DNA of 64,000 nucleotides from Antennarius striatus (taxonomy: Eukaryota; Chordata; Actinopteri; Lophiiformes; Antennariidae): contig NC_090780.1 in assembly GCF_040054535.1 (NCBI RefSeq), positions 14,182,501 to 14,246,500 of the forward strand. The letters run 5' to 3'. Position numbers and translations under genes: made by a program. Shown here piece after piece: positions 31,401 through 53,531 of this stretch; within the stretch, counting starts at the first letter, position 1, and every line of letters begins with the position of its first letter. Under the pieces are notes generated by a model, which worked only from the letters and a program-made list of their open reading frames with translations, searched no databases and was not told the origin of the DNA.

Positions 31401-34400
31401 GTTTTGTGTGGATGTGGGGAAAACGCGTAGGCGCGGAGCGTGCACCCTCGAACGCACTACCGTGACAGTTTGTTTGATGCGGACACATGAGTGTGGACCT
31501 GCCGGAGAATGTGCGCCAAACTGTCTGAGCAGGACCGCGGTCCTGCCAGGAAACAATGAGAGTGCACCTGCGGCTGCGCTCCTGGGGCGAAGGAGAGAGG
31601 TGCGAGGAACTGAGATGGACGGAGCGTCTCTATCGCTCCATCACTGCCTTGCTTTTGGGTAGGTGCTCCTGAAGTCTTTGCTGGTGTTGCTAACTTCTAA
31701 ATTTGGGAGCACCAGTGCTACAAAGAAAAAAAGTTCATTTCGAGCCCTGCATAAGGGGCTCCGTACTACTGTATATCAATAGTAGTTTTTAAAAAAGCTA
31801 TTTTTGTAATTTGCTGCCACCAAGAGGTACATATGACCACCGCAGACATAAATGCTGAGTGTTGCTTACAGTGTGCATCTGGTCTAAATTACTCAGTTCC
31901 CATCCTGCCAGTCCAACCCAATCTCCTCATCCTTCTTTCACATGAACCAACACATGCTCTGAGCACTCTTGGCGAATCCCTCCCTCTGTGTGCCCACATC
32001 CAGTCAAGTTATGAACTCTTGCTACTGCGTCTATCAAGATATTTCTAGCCCACTCATATATTATTTACTAGTAGTAAACATCACCTAATAAGAACCTCTT
32101 TATTGCAGTGTACCTTTAACGCTGGGATTTCCACAGTGTCATTGATGGCCATCGACCCCTGAAGGATGGTTCCAGTCATGACTGTTCCCTGACCACGTAT
32201 GGAGAAGCAGTGATCCACAGCCATCAGTAGGTCGCCTCCAGGGTCCCTCTGAGGGACATACGTCTGGCTCTTCAAAAGCTGAGACAGAAAAATTAAAGAG
32301 TGACACTCTTAATACCTAAACGACAACTGTTTTCAAAACAATAAGGAAAAACACTGAACCACCTAAAAGATGAGTCCCAGCATTTATTGTATCCATGTAC
32401 AGAGTGAAATCTGACTTTGTGATGACTTTACAAACACCAACTGATAATGCACCATCTTGAGTTCTACTTTGACTTACATTTATTTGATACTGCTCTTTTT
32501 ACAGACTAAAGCAAATACAATGAAAATGTTACCACCTCTACTGCAGCAGTCAGGAAAACAACGCCAATGCAATTTCCTCCGGGATTATGCAATTTCCTCC
32601 GGGATTAATAAAGTACCTATCTATCTATCTATCTAACTTATTTAGATTTTCATTCATAAGTCGTGGGTTTTAACACCAAAAGTAAATCTACAGGTTGGAT
32701 GATATGACAAAAACTAAGATCACAGTCATTTCTTCTATGTTACAACATTCTATTTGCTCATACTGATATATTCACAGTTAAATGAATACCACTGCACTTT
32801 TCAAACATGCTTTGTTTACCTTTGTAAAATGGGTAAGTTAACAGAGGTATTGAGGTATATTAGGAAATCTATAAACCTAATTATCATCATTCACATAAAG
32901 AACTAAATTAAAATGATAATTTGAATCATTTTTAGCAATTATTTGTATTGATATTTTTTTCAAAATTATAAATAATAAAGTTCCATTTTTACCATGGCCT
33001 AACAAAGCTGAGGACTCACTTTATCCATTTATAGTCAACTGACTATTATGTCTCACCAGACTACCGTCAATATTTCCTGCTTTTACCTCTATTAACTCCT
33101 GCACTCCCTGTGGCTCCTCTGTGTCAGGAGCCTCTGGGCCCCCTGGTTTTGCTGCCACAGCGATCACAGGACAATCCCTAAATCTAGCAGACAGGGGGAA
33201 AAAATTACATAATGGAAATGTTTGTTTGATTTTGAGGTAATGATTAACATTACTTCAATTTTTTTTTTTTTAAAAAGCGGGCGTGACAACCAGCCTGCTT
33301 GAATGTAGACAAGTAGGCAGAATGAGTAATGAGGGACAAAGTTTTAACATACAGACCTAGTGCTCTCCAGTGTTTTGTGAAGTCTCTTTGTCATTTTTTC
33401 AATAGCACTCTGTCTCTTGTTTGGTGGCAACAGGTCGGTTTTGTTCAGGACAACCACCATGCGGGGGCAAGTTAGCTCTCCTATCAGCAGACACTCTGCA
33501 GTCTGAGTCTGTACCCCTTTCACCAAATCCACCACCAGCATCATCATGTCAATAATTTGGGCACCTAAAGAAGAAAAAGCATAAAAATATTCAAGAATAT
33601 GTCAGATATTACTGAATTGAAACTTCTGAAATGGAAAGCTGATGCAGGGGAACGCCTTAATTTACTGTTAAATTGATTCCAGCTTTCTAGATGAGCATCC
33701 AAAGAAATAAAAACTGAGTGGAAACTGAAGAAACAATGGCGCCAACGACAGCAGTACAAACAGGAATGGATAGCCATTCCCCCCAGAAAAAAAACAATAC
33801 GAGAGGAGAAATTAGGGGAGGGGTGCACACATGCAAAAACTAAGAAGCTAGAGGGTTGAAACTAGAGCTGCAGCTCACTTGGTTGTCTTTCCTTTCCCTC
33901 TTTTCTTTACCTGAGTTTGGCAGTCTCTATTTCCTGTGCTCCCCTCTTTTCTCTTATACTATTTGGCTTTCTCTCTTTCCTGTGCTCTTCCCACATGGGA
34001 CAGCAGGGGAAGTTTAATACATACTCCAAACCCCATATTTTCCTTCCTCCCTAATCTACAGCATGTGCCACCCCACAAACTATTTCATTCAGCAGAGGTC
34101 AACCAGTACTGGATTTTCAAAAGGTAGATATGATGATGATATAGTTTGTGGCAGGAAAAAACAGTTAGATGGTCAGTGGCTGATATCACCCTTCAAATTT
34201 ATAATTTGAAGGGTGATATCAGCCACTGTTTGTCCATACAAACAGCTTTATTACAAGCTGGATAAGAACATCTGAGCATCTGAGTCAAAGCAATACAGAC
34301 AGACCTAAATAGAAAACTGAAGCAGAATTCACTTAAAAGCCAAACGTAACCAAATATATTAATGATCAGTGTACACACAAACACACACACACACATGCAC

Positions 34401-37400
34401 TTACAAATGATGATACATTAGTATTTTACAAACTACCAGAATTTAAAAACAAACAGGAAAACTGATGAAAACAATTACCGTATTCAGTCTATCTCTGTCA
34501 TTCAATCTCCTTCTCCTTTTGGTTTTTCCCTTCAGGGGTCTCCACAGTGAATCAGTTGCCTCCATCAAACCCTGTCTTCTGCATCCTCTTCTCTCACACC
34601 AACTACCTTCATGTCCTCTTTCACTACATCCATAAACCTCCTCTTTGGTCTTCCTCGAGGCCTTCTGCCTGGCGGTTCAAAACTCAGCATCCTTCTACCA
34701 ATATATTCACCATCTCTCCTCTGGACATGTCCGAACCATCTCAGTCTGGCCTCTCTGACGTTATCTCCAAAACCTCTAACATGTGCTGTCCCTCTGATGT
34801 ACTCATTCCTGATCCTATCCATCCTGGTCACTCCCAAAGAGAACCTCAGCATCGTCCTCTCTGCTACCTCCAGCTCTGTCTCCTGTCTTTTCCTCAGTGA
34901 CACTGTCTCTAGACCAAACAACATCGCTGGTCTCACCACAGTTTTGTACACCTTTACTGTCATTTCAGCTGATACTCTTCTATCACACATCACACCTGAC
35001 ACTTTTCTCCAGCCGTTCCATCCTGCCTGTACAAGCTGCTTCACCACTTTTCCACACTGTCCATTGCTCTGGACTGTTGACCCTAAGTACTTAAAATCCT
35101 CCACCTTCTTGATCTCTTCTCCCTATAAGCTCACTCGTCTACTTGGGCCCTCTCATTCACACACATGTACTCTGTCTTACTGCGGCTAACCTTCATTCCT
35201 GCCACTCCAGACTTCCTCATACAATACCACAGTTCCTCTCTGGGCACCCTGTCATAAGCTTTCTCCAGATCTACAAAAACAATTCAGCTCCCCCTGGCCT
35301 TCTCTGTACTTCTCTATCAACCTCCTCAAAGCAAGTACTTTATCTGTAGTACTCTCTTTTGACATGAAACCATACTGCTACTCACAAATGCTCACTTCTG
35401 CACTTAGTCTAGCTTCAACTACTCTTTCCTATAACTTCATTATATGGCTCATCAGCTTTATTCCTCTGTAGTTGCCACAACTCTGCACATCTCCCTTGTT
35501 CTTAAAAATGGGCACCAGAACACTTCTCCTCCATTCGTCAGGCATCTTCCCACTATCTAAGATCCTGCTGAACAACCTAGTCAGTAACTCTACTGCCACC
35601 TCTCCAAGACACTTCCACACCTCCACAGGTATATCATCAGGACAGAGTGCCTTTCCACTCTTTATCCTCTTCAATACCTCCTCAATTCATCCTGACTAAT
35701 CTTTGCTACTTCCTGGTCCACAACAACCACCTCTTCTAGTCTTTGTTCACTCTCGTTTTCCTCGTTTATCAACTCTTTAAAATACTCTTTCCATCTTCCC
35801 ACCACACTACTGTTAATACACTTCCATCCCTATCCTTAATCACCCTAACCTACTGCACGTCCTTCCCATCTCTGTCTGTCTGTCTTGCCAACCGGTATAG
35901 ATCAGTGTCTCCCTCCTTACTGTCCAACCTAGCATACAAGTCATCATAAGCCCCTTGTTTGGCCTTTGCTACCTCTACTTTCACCTGACACTGCATCTCC
36001 CTGTATTCCTGTCTACTCTCCTCAGTCCTCTCAGTGTCCCACTTCTTCTTAGCTAACCTCTTTCCCTGTATACACTCCTGTACCTCATCATTTCACCACC
36101 AAGTCTCCTTATCTACTTTCCTCCCAGATGACACACCAAGTACTCTCCTACCTGTCTCCCTCCCTCACATTAGCTGTAGTTGTCCAGTCATCTGGCAGCA
36201 CCTCCTGACTACCCAGAACTTGTCTTAACTCCTTCCTAAAAGTCATGCAACACTCTTCCTTTTTCAGCTTCCACCATTTCGTCTTCTGCTCCATCTTCCT
36301 CAACACCACATCCTATGCTATTTGGCTACACTCTCTCCTACTACCAAATATCTGTCATTCAATATGTGAATTAAAACAACCCTTTATGTACAAGTTACTC
36401 GTCGTTATTTTAACTCCCAACCATTATTTCTAGATAATACAGCTCATGTCACACTCTGAGTGAAACCTTGGTTCACTTGTTTGACAAATAAGAACAAGTG
36501 AGACAAGAAAGCAGCTACAGAGGTGTCATCATTATCCACTCTGGAAAGCCTCCAATCATTAACGTCTGTTCAAGTCAAGTGTTTGGCGAACAAACAGTGC
36601 CCTCTACTGGACAAGTTGAAGTTCTGCGTCATGAGATTAAGAACCTGATGGAGGGGAGTCCTGCTGCGGCCTTGGCTCAAGCATGGAGATAAGAGGACAC
36701 GTAGTCACATAATCTTATGTTCTATTACGTTTTATTCAAACACTGCTACTAAAATTACAACACAGTGTCTGATAATTGATTCATATGATACCATATATAA
36801 ATGATTTGTTGATCATTGCCATGACACAGAATTTTTTAAATAAAATAATACAGTGTTGTCATTATTTATATTATGCTATATGCACGTTGTTACTAATATT
36901 ATTAATGCAATTATGGTAGCTGCAGTATAGTAATAGTAGTACACGTAGTAGTAGAAAATAAGTATAAGATATATTACAGGACTGATGTATGCCTGTATAA
37001 TACACTCAAGAGAACTAAAAATGCACCACTTTTTTGTTCAGATTTAAGATTTCTATATTTCTATATTCTACTGATATCACATATATAGGACAGGTGCTGT
37101 GACAAAATGTACAATCAACAATATGGTCACATTTCTTTGTGATTAGCACCAGGTGCATGAAGAAACAGTCACAAGAACTTATCCAGCCATCCCGAACTGA
37201 GAATTACCTTATTAAACTAACCCACGATACAACGTTACCCCATCTGGACCAGTGTGTCTACAGTTTCTGGAGGAGAATGTAGTATCAGTTCTGGACTGAC
37301 CAGTTAAGAGTCCAAACCTAAATCATGTGGAACATGTGGATTGCTGGCAGTAAGCTAATTGTATGAGCATCTTACACAAGTTGACATCAGCCCAAGGTTG

Positions 37401-38018
37401 TGCCAGTTCATGAGGAGACGGATTACTGCTGATGGGGGGGGGGGACTCATTACTTAGTGGCTGTGTAAAATATTACAAAATCAAATTGCGTAAAGCTGAA
37501 AAATCATGGTAGTTACGTTTTTGGTGTTATTTTTTTTTAATTGTTACTGATTAAGACAACCAAAAGACGTTATAAAAAAACGCAATTTTCACAGAAACCA
37601 TCCAAGTGAAGCAACACGACAAAAGGTTTTTAACTGCCTTTACATCAACTAGGAGCCGAGTAGGGTTTGGTAAAGCCTGATTCTGTTTACAACCTAAAAC
37701 TCACAAGAACTCACCCCCAATGATGGTCCGAATCAGAGAGGCGTGTCCCGGACAGTCCACCAGGGTGAACTGCAGGCTGTCAAACTGCTGCTGCCGTCCG
37801 TCGCCCCTCAGGTGGGCAGGAAGTTCCACCGTGAACGACGAGAAGCCGAGGTCCAGCGTGATTCCTCTCTCCCGTGACTGCGGGTTCTTATCGAAGGCAG
37901 CCGTGGATGCGGTGCTGCTCAGCGCTCTCGCAAGCGATGTCTTCCCGCTGTCGACGTGCCCGAGCACCCCGACGTTAAAGTTTAGGATCTTAGTGTGACG
38001 ATCAGCAGACTCTGACAT
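24736..38018 (-). CDS. eefsec: Selenocysteine-specific elongation factor EEFSEC, complete, 7 coding exons
   Basis: Coding exons on the minus strand, in transcript order: 37715-38018, 33357-33564, 33087-33183, 32114-32278, 28474-29118, 26874-27030, 24736-24917. All junctions are GT-AG and phases join cleanly to 585 codons plus TGA (human is 596 aa). The product is the cytosolic GTPase that brings selenocysteyl-tRNA to UGA codons on mRNAs with a SECIS element. Visible motifs are G1 GHVDSGKTS (residues 20-28), G2 around RGIT (51-54), G3 DCPGH (88-92) and G4 NKTD (142-145). Domain 2 and 3 barrels follow (exons 4-5, with GQGTVMTGTIL and GHETVMAKI), then the EEFSEC-specific C-terminal domain ending FKRYVFDPHKKMVQS. 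The start is the first ATG, in context ACATGTCTGAG. Introns hold an RTE LINE (intron 1) and a nested hAT composite (intron 4). It is divergently transcribed from ruvbl1, as in human. A possible poly(A) signal is at 24148-24154. Confidence 0.96.
25418..25520. repeat. (TG)n microsatellite in the last eefsec intron
   Basis: About 30 pure TG units, then TGCG variants. Located in the intron between coding exons 6 and 7 of eefsec. Confidence 0.95.
28036..28071. repeat. (GA)n simple repeat
   Basis: GAGAGAGAGAGACAGACAG and similar units in an eefsec intron, 400 nt from coding exon 5. Confidence 0.85.
30477..31749. mobile_element. hAT-type DNA transposon, non-autonomous
   Basis: Termini CAGGGCTCGAAAT (30477) and ATTTCGAGCCCTG (31737-31749) are perfect inverted repeats. 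The 8-bp flanks are cgtaaggg (30469-30476) and cataaggg (31750-31757), the target size typical of hAT elements. Subterminal GTGCGACTA and GGAGCACC motifs recur. No complete transposase. The inner part, 31200-31680, is GC-rich with no recognised content. Confidence 0.8.
30635..31020 (+). mobile_element. Fragment of a second hAT element, nested in the first
   Basis: Begins CAGGGGTCACCAAATGGCGG, then ACCGCGGTCTGGATCCGG, a familiar hAT 5' terminus. It ends in a coding remnant readable as KRREVNEENHW and, one frame on, NEWTKFMFIPPLGS, resembling the N-terminal BED-finger region of hAT transposases. The 3' end was not found. Confidence 0.55.
32560..32637 (+). mobile_element. Very short LINE 3' end (Rex1-like terminus)
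   Basis: GCAATTTCCTCCGGGATTA occurs twice in tandem, then AATAAAGTACC and four ATCT units. It is the same terminus as the 60.3 kb element in the opposite orientation, so it is a severely 5'-truncated insertion with a small internal duplication. Confidence 0.7.
34174..34228. repeat. Perfect 26-bp inverted repeat with 3-nt loop
   Basis: CAGTGGCTGATATCACCC... (34174-34199) is exactly reverse-complemented at 34203-34228 with loop TAT. It lies in eefsec intron 1 close to the RTE insertion. No matching transposon ends are seen; it may be a template-switch product or a tiny foldback. Confidence 0.8.
34507..36350 (-). mobile_element. RTE-clade LINE (Expander-like), 5'-truncated, in eefsec intron 1
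   Basis: Same family and orientation as the copy at 17041. Minus-strand frames include 34565-35104 (RPRGRPKRRFMDVVKEDM, C-terminal region) and 35429-35674 (GNYRGIKLMS, an RT motif). It extends further 5' than the 17 kb copy but is more broken, with an internal deletion of the FADD region. A 13-bp duplication, tctgtcattcaat, lies at 34494-34506 and 36351-36363. It is antisense to nothing: it runs in the same direction as eefsec transcription. Confidence 0.85.
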
Positions 38019-38577
38019 GTTGACGCCTTTGTAGCGTGATGTTCATTAACGAGCATGCGTTTCGTTATTCTGGGTTGGACTCTGAACTCCAGCGGTATTA
38101 CAAGGCGTTCGGTCCCAATTTGAAGTATATCTATTACCGACACGTTACTTGCTATCTATTGTTGTCGCTCGTTGACATTCATTTACTATCATATAAGTGG
38201 CTGAAATGACACGAGGTTTTACTTAGTTGTTAGCCTTTCAAAACAGATGGTTTTGAATAAGGCTAGCGATACTGTACTAAAGAATGGTTGATCCAAATGC
38301 CTTCTCTGCTGTCAGCGCTAAAGCGGAACTGGTTTTCAGCTACCAGAAATGGACAGAGAAAATCCGAACTTTAAAACTGGTTGTTAAAGCATAATTATAA
38401 GACGACGAACTTACTCTTATATTAGCACTAATTTATTCATTTATCCACAGCTTGACAACTTTCTAGTAGTTTCCACTACGACAAAACAACTGCTGCACAA
38501 ACGGAAGTGAAGACCGTCATGGGCGGGTTCTTTCTTGAAGGACATAAACTCTGGCCAATCAGTGTGTGATGTTAAGT
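38019..38577. promoter_or_regulatory. Head-to-head eefsec / ruvbl1 promoter region (ancestral copy)
   Basis: Region immediately upstream of eefsec exon 1 and originally between eefsec and ruvbl1. It contains an ETS-like ACGGAAGTGA (about 38502), a GC box GGGCGGG (38521-38527) and an inverted CCAAT box in GGCCAATCAG (about 38553). The block 38455-38575 is repeated almost unchanged at about 48100-48225 in front of ruvbl1 copy B, which marks it as a duplicated promoter element. EEFSEC and RUVBL1 are divergent neighbours in human as well; shared promoter use is an inference. Confidence 0.6.
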
Positions 38578-39005
38578 CCCCGCCCCCATCATGCCTATCT
38601 TCAACAGAGGCACCATCGAGAGCGTCCCATTCAGCAGCATCCCCGTGTTGGACGGTTCTTCCACATCCTCGGGTCTCAGGAGCCTCCAGCTCGTCTTGGA
38701 AAGAGCAGAAAGGTTTTTTTGCCATCCCTCCAGGACCTCTACAGCATCTCGTCACTCGCAAAGCACTAATCATTGTGGTTGACCCCATTCACCCGTCCTA
38801 CAGCCCCTTTGCCCTGCTGCCATCAGGGAGGAGTGAAGAGTCTGAAGGCCAGGACCAGCCGACTGTCAACAGCTTCCTCCATCAGGCTGTCAGGAAGCTG
38901 AACTTTCTTCCCTCCATGCTATCTTTACCACCCCTTCCGCTGCACACACAAACTCTGATCAATATATTTTTTACTGCTGTTTTAATCCCTGACTGGAAAT
39001 TAGTA
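38578..39005 (+). mobile_element. LINE fragment, RT C-terminus and 3' end (L2/CR1 group)
   Basis: Plus-strand translation in more than one frame shows IFNRGTIESV, LPSLQDLYSISS, DPIHPSYSPFALLPSGR and SFLHQAVRKLN, the typical end of a CR1/L2-type reverse transcriptase ORF. Heavily 5' truncated and frameshifted. Its left edge falls directly at the end of the eefsec/ruvbl1 promoter block. Confidence 0.65.
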
Positions 39006-39009
39006 GCAC

Positions 39010-39290
39010 ACTCCGGATCACACTGTTAGTTTTTTTTTTAGTCGTGCATATACATAGTGTGTACAGGCCCTGTAACACACAAGGTGCCTGTAGGCATGAA
39101 GTGGGAGGTAGATTGGCGGACAACTCCTACGTTGTGCGCCCTAATGAGCAAATTGTAAATGGTACGGTGCCTTGCTCAAGGGCTGACACGTCCCACTGTC
39201 AGCTCACAGTGGGACAGGAGCGGGAATCAAACCCCCAATCTTGTACTTTATTGGAAACCCGCTGGGCCACCAGCAGGCGGTGGTCAGTGT
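39010..39290 (-). mobile_element. tRNA-derived SINE, diverged copy of the 1.5 kb family
   Basis: Shares CAGGCCC...GTGCCTGTAGGCAT, GTGCCTTGCTCAAGGGC, GCTCACAGTGGGA and the tRNA B-box remnant with the copy at 1508-1935, in the same orientation. The head region is degraded. It is part of the retroelement block separating ruvbl1 copy A from the ancestral promoter. Confidence 0.65.
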
Positions 39291-40211
39291 TGCCAGGCTC
39301 TGCTCCTCTGTACACATGGCAGTTGGAGACAAACAACTTCCAGCATCGGGAGATGAAGATGTGGTCCACTGCTTTCCTGGTTCTGCCATCTGGGCTGTAC
39401 CATGTCCAGTGATGAATCAGTTTCTGGGGGAAACCAGGTGTCAGCGATGCAGAGGTTGTTGTGGTGGCTGAGAAGGAGAAGGCGATGACTGTTGTTGTCT
39501 GTAAGCCTGTCAGCAAAGGTTGTGCCGACAGGTGAGCCTGTGGACCGATCACTGCTGGAAAGTGTGGCATTGGATTCAGTGAGAATAATGGTGATGTCGT
39601 GTGGTGGGGCTTGTCTCCTGATGGAGTTAGTCAAAGAAGGCATCCTTCGCATCCTCATCAGCAAGTGCCACGCCTTAGAGGCCTGTCCATCTCTCAGGGC
39701 CACTGTAGTAGTGGTCACCTGCTGTTGTTTCGCCATTGCCTTGCCATCGTACTTCAGAGAGCCCTGCCAGGGTAATGTTACAGCGGCGGAGCTCTCGAGA
39801 CAACAGATTGGCAGCTCCGGGGCAAAGAAGAGTCTGGATATTCCATGTGGCAACACTGGTCCTACGACGAAGGTTGATCTGTATTCGTTGGTCAGAGGCA
39901 GGCTGGGGTCCATTATCATGTTGGTCGGTTCGACTTCTCCTTTTGGTCAGTTTCGTAATAGAGGGGTTTCTCCTAGGTGGGTTGTTAGCCCTCCACAGAA
40001 TATTCGGCTGGTGCGCCTGCCACCTCACAGCGTGCCGACACGCTGGGGTCTTTGTTTGTCTGGAACTTACCCTGGAGACCAGCCTGCCATGGGTGACCCT
40101 ACCAGGAGCAAGCTCCTGATGGTATTGCTCTCCAGAATCACTGGAATGCACAAGCCCCCTCGCAAAGCCAAGGCCAGACCCAAGAGAGGAAACTGAGCCA
40201 CTACCGCCCAT
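39284..40211 (-). mobile_element. LINE endonuclease (APE-type) fragment
   Basis: Minus-strand reading frames give VATWNIQTLLCPGAANLLSR, TLAGLSEVRWQGNGE, LTDNNSHRLLLLSHHNNLCI, DTWFPPE and, in a shifted frame, TWYSPDGRTRKAVDHIFIS, which are the start, middle and end of an APE endonuclease domain of a non-LTR retrotransposon. The frames are broken by at least one shift near 39400. Part of the block in front of ruvbl1 copy A. Confidence 0.6.
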
Positions 40212-40519
40212 AAAATAACCTCAATAACCAGTAAACTGGACTGAAACAGCACACAGATGTCGCCGTGCCAATTAATGTTTATAGCAAATGCCATTTGCAC
40301 TCTTGTCTGCTGTTTTGTACTGCAATAATCAGATCCCAAAACAATAGCCTCCTTTGAGCACTATGTAGATTAGGGCTGTTGTTGTCATATTGTTTCTTCT
40401 CTCTTGTTTGATTGTATGTACATTTTTTGTTCTTAGCTTTATGTTTATAGGGTTTGAAAGAAATGAATTTCAGGTCTTGGTATGTGTCCGCCCAGAGCTG
40501 AAATTGCATTTCTGTGTAA

Positions 40520-40850
40520 AAGGCAGCACGGTGGTGCAGTGGGTTTGCGACCCGCTCTGTGCGGAGTTTGCATGTTCTCCCCATGTCTGTCTGTGGTCTC
40601 TCCGGGGTTCTCCAGCTTCCTCCCACCTCCAGAAACATGCACTTCAGGTGAATTAGCAGTTTTCAAATTGTGACTGTATACGTGAATGGTTGTCTGTCCG
40701 TCTATGTGTGTTCTATTGTCGTCCCCGGAGTGTACCTTGCCTCACACCCACAGTCAGCTGGGATAGCCTCAGCACCCTGCAACGGTGGAAGAAACGGGTA
40801 GAGAAAATGGATGGATGGGTGGATGTAGCAGAACTGACATTAAAGCTGAC
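40520..40850 (+). repeat. Abundant teleost SINE-like interspersed repeat with ATGGATGG tail
   Basis: Contains GGCAGCACGGTGGTGCAGTG, TGTGCGGAGTTTGCATGTTC, TCTCCGGGGTTCTCCAGCTT, CTTCCTCCCACCTCCAGAAA and GTCAGCTGGGATAGCCTCAG, ending GGATGGATGGGTGG. This consensus is very common in fish genomes. Related 3' fragments lie at 23805-23935 and 60095-60260. Confidence 0.7.
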
Positions 40851-40869
40851 TTTTAACTTTGATCTTGAG

Positions 40870-46974
<6,105 letters not shown>

Positions 46975-47510
46975 AACTGGATTTTCATCTTTGTACTTTA
47001 TTTTTCACAATTTTTTCTAAAAATGTTCTCGTTTTGTTCTATTTGTTAATGTTTTTGTTTTTTCATAAAAAGAACAGTTTACAGTTTGCAGGGCTGGTAA
47101 TTTTAGCCAGTTCTTACGTGGTTAACCTTGATTTTCGTTTGTGATTTCATTTCTTTTCCTGACATTTTCATCTCTGCACCATGGCTTAATATAGTGCCCC
47201 TGCCTTACTGATCATTGTAGTTTTGTTCCAATAAATGTATTGAAATTCTTCAGTTGGTTTATCTCATTTTACTCATGCGCCACATTAAAAATGCTTTTCT
47301 TGTTATTAAACAAGAAACCCAGATATTAAAATCATTTTAATTTATCTCGAAGACATCACAATTCTTTCAATATTTTATCTTTTAACAAACAATCAAAATC
47401 CAGGGGAAAAAGGCAAAGAATGGGATGGAAAAATATATCGGTATTTTCATGCCCATTACTTTACATGTATCTTTGTTTCGAAGTGAGTGGACCAAAAAAT
47501 AATCCAGATC
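46975..47510 (+). other. 3' UTR and 3' flank of ruvbl1 copy A, homologous to 52934-53320
   Basis: Shares TTTTTCACAATTT, AAAAAGAACAGTTTAC/GCAGG, GGGCTGGTAATTTTAGCCA and ATCACAATTCTTT with the flank of copy B. Copy A has an extra segment of about 140 nt, which includes AATAAA near 47230, between the GGCTGGTAATTTTAGCC landmark and the rest. In copy B the distal part overlaps the likely mustn1 3' UTR, so copy A probably carries a dead piece of that UTR. Confidence 0.6.
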
Positions 47511-47689
47511 AGCTGGCCCAAGGCACTGTGTGAGGGCCGGTATCAATGGAGGCATGATCAGGTCCTCGAATCCATTGTCGAAGCAATCAGCAAGGGGCAG
47601 CCGATACACCAGAGCCACAACTAAGGCCATTCACTTTGTCAAGGATAAGGATAAGGATAAGGCCTGAAAAAACAATAAGAAACTGCTAT
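47511..47689. other. Junction segment between the two duplication units
   Basis: Sequence between the end of the copy A 3' homology and the start of the eefsec intron 1 homology. It matches neither flank and contains a short direct repeat of AAGGAT units at about 47641-47662. A minus-strand open frame over 47382-47630 contains YRLPLADCFDNGFEDL and LTQCLGPADLDYF; I do not recognise it, and its low-coordinate end runs into duplicated flank. Confidence 0.4.
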
Positions 47690-48089
47690 GCTGGTTTGCA
47701 AACACTGGTACTGAAATCTGTACACAATGTCTACTAATTACTGATGCATATGATACTGATTATCAATGATTTATTAATCACTGATATATTGGTGTCACAG
47801 CCATTTTAAAACAAAATAATATTGTCATAATTTATATTATGCTGAACGTACGGTGTTACTATCATTATTAATACAATTATGGTAGCAGTAGTACAGTAAT
47901 AGCAGCAGTAGTAATCGTAGTAATTAATGTATAGTAAAAAAAATAAAAGACATGACGGGACTGATGTAAGCCTGCATAATAAACTCAAGAGAAAAATGTG
48001 CCACTGCTTTTCTGGTCAAATTTAAGATTTCTATATTTCAATATTCTACAAATATCACAAATGTCGGGAAGGTGCTGTGACAAAACAGC

Positions 48090-52933
<4,844 letters not shown>

Positions 52934-53531
52934 AACTGGATTTATTTCTCATCTTTGTACTTAATTTTTCACAATTTGTTCTGATAAGTGTTGCTGATGT
53001 TTTTGTTTTCTTCATAAAAAGAACAGTTTGCAGGGCTGGTAATTTTAGCCACTTCTTATGTGTTTCCCTTTTTTTCTTCAGTTGTTTTATTTCAATTTTC
53101 TCATGTACCAAACTAAATGCTTGTCTTCTTATTAAAAGTAGTGGATGAGACAGAAAAGCAGATATTACAGACATTTTTATTCATCTCAAAGAAATCACAA
53201 TTCTTTTAACAGTTTTAACAAACCCGACAAAGAAACATGATGTAAAGCTCTTCATTGAATCAGTATTTTCCTGTCCATTACATTACACGCATCTGTGTTT
53301 AAACATCACTTGACCAAAAAATTAAGTGGAAGATTCTTAAAAGTTAAAGAATGTTAGTGCAAATGTGTTTTATATTTAAGAATGTGAGTAAGGGAAATAA
53401 CAGTACTTCAACAACACAAAGCGTTAACAAAAGGCTTTAAAGTGTTTCTACATGAATTCAAGTGGAGATGGAAATCCACTGATCCCACTCTTATGAGAAA
53501 GGAGATGCGCCATCATGGTCAGACATGCCTG

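Larger units (their letters stand above)
30375..31761. mobile_element. Short palindromic MITE split by the hAT insertion
   Basis: Left arm GAGCCCCTTAGGTGACATGG (30375) and right arm ending CCATGTCACGTAAGG, completed after the hAT by GGCTC (to 31761). Without the hAT it is a near-perfect foldback of about 105 bp whose stem includes GTCCATCTTTTGC / GCAAAGATGGAC. The hAT landed in the last ten bases of the right arm. Superfamily not determined. Confidence 0.6.

Noticed and set aside
39492-40196. 234-codon plus-strand open frame
   Set aside because: Antisense to a LINE endonuclease fragment; no match to any known protein pattern.
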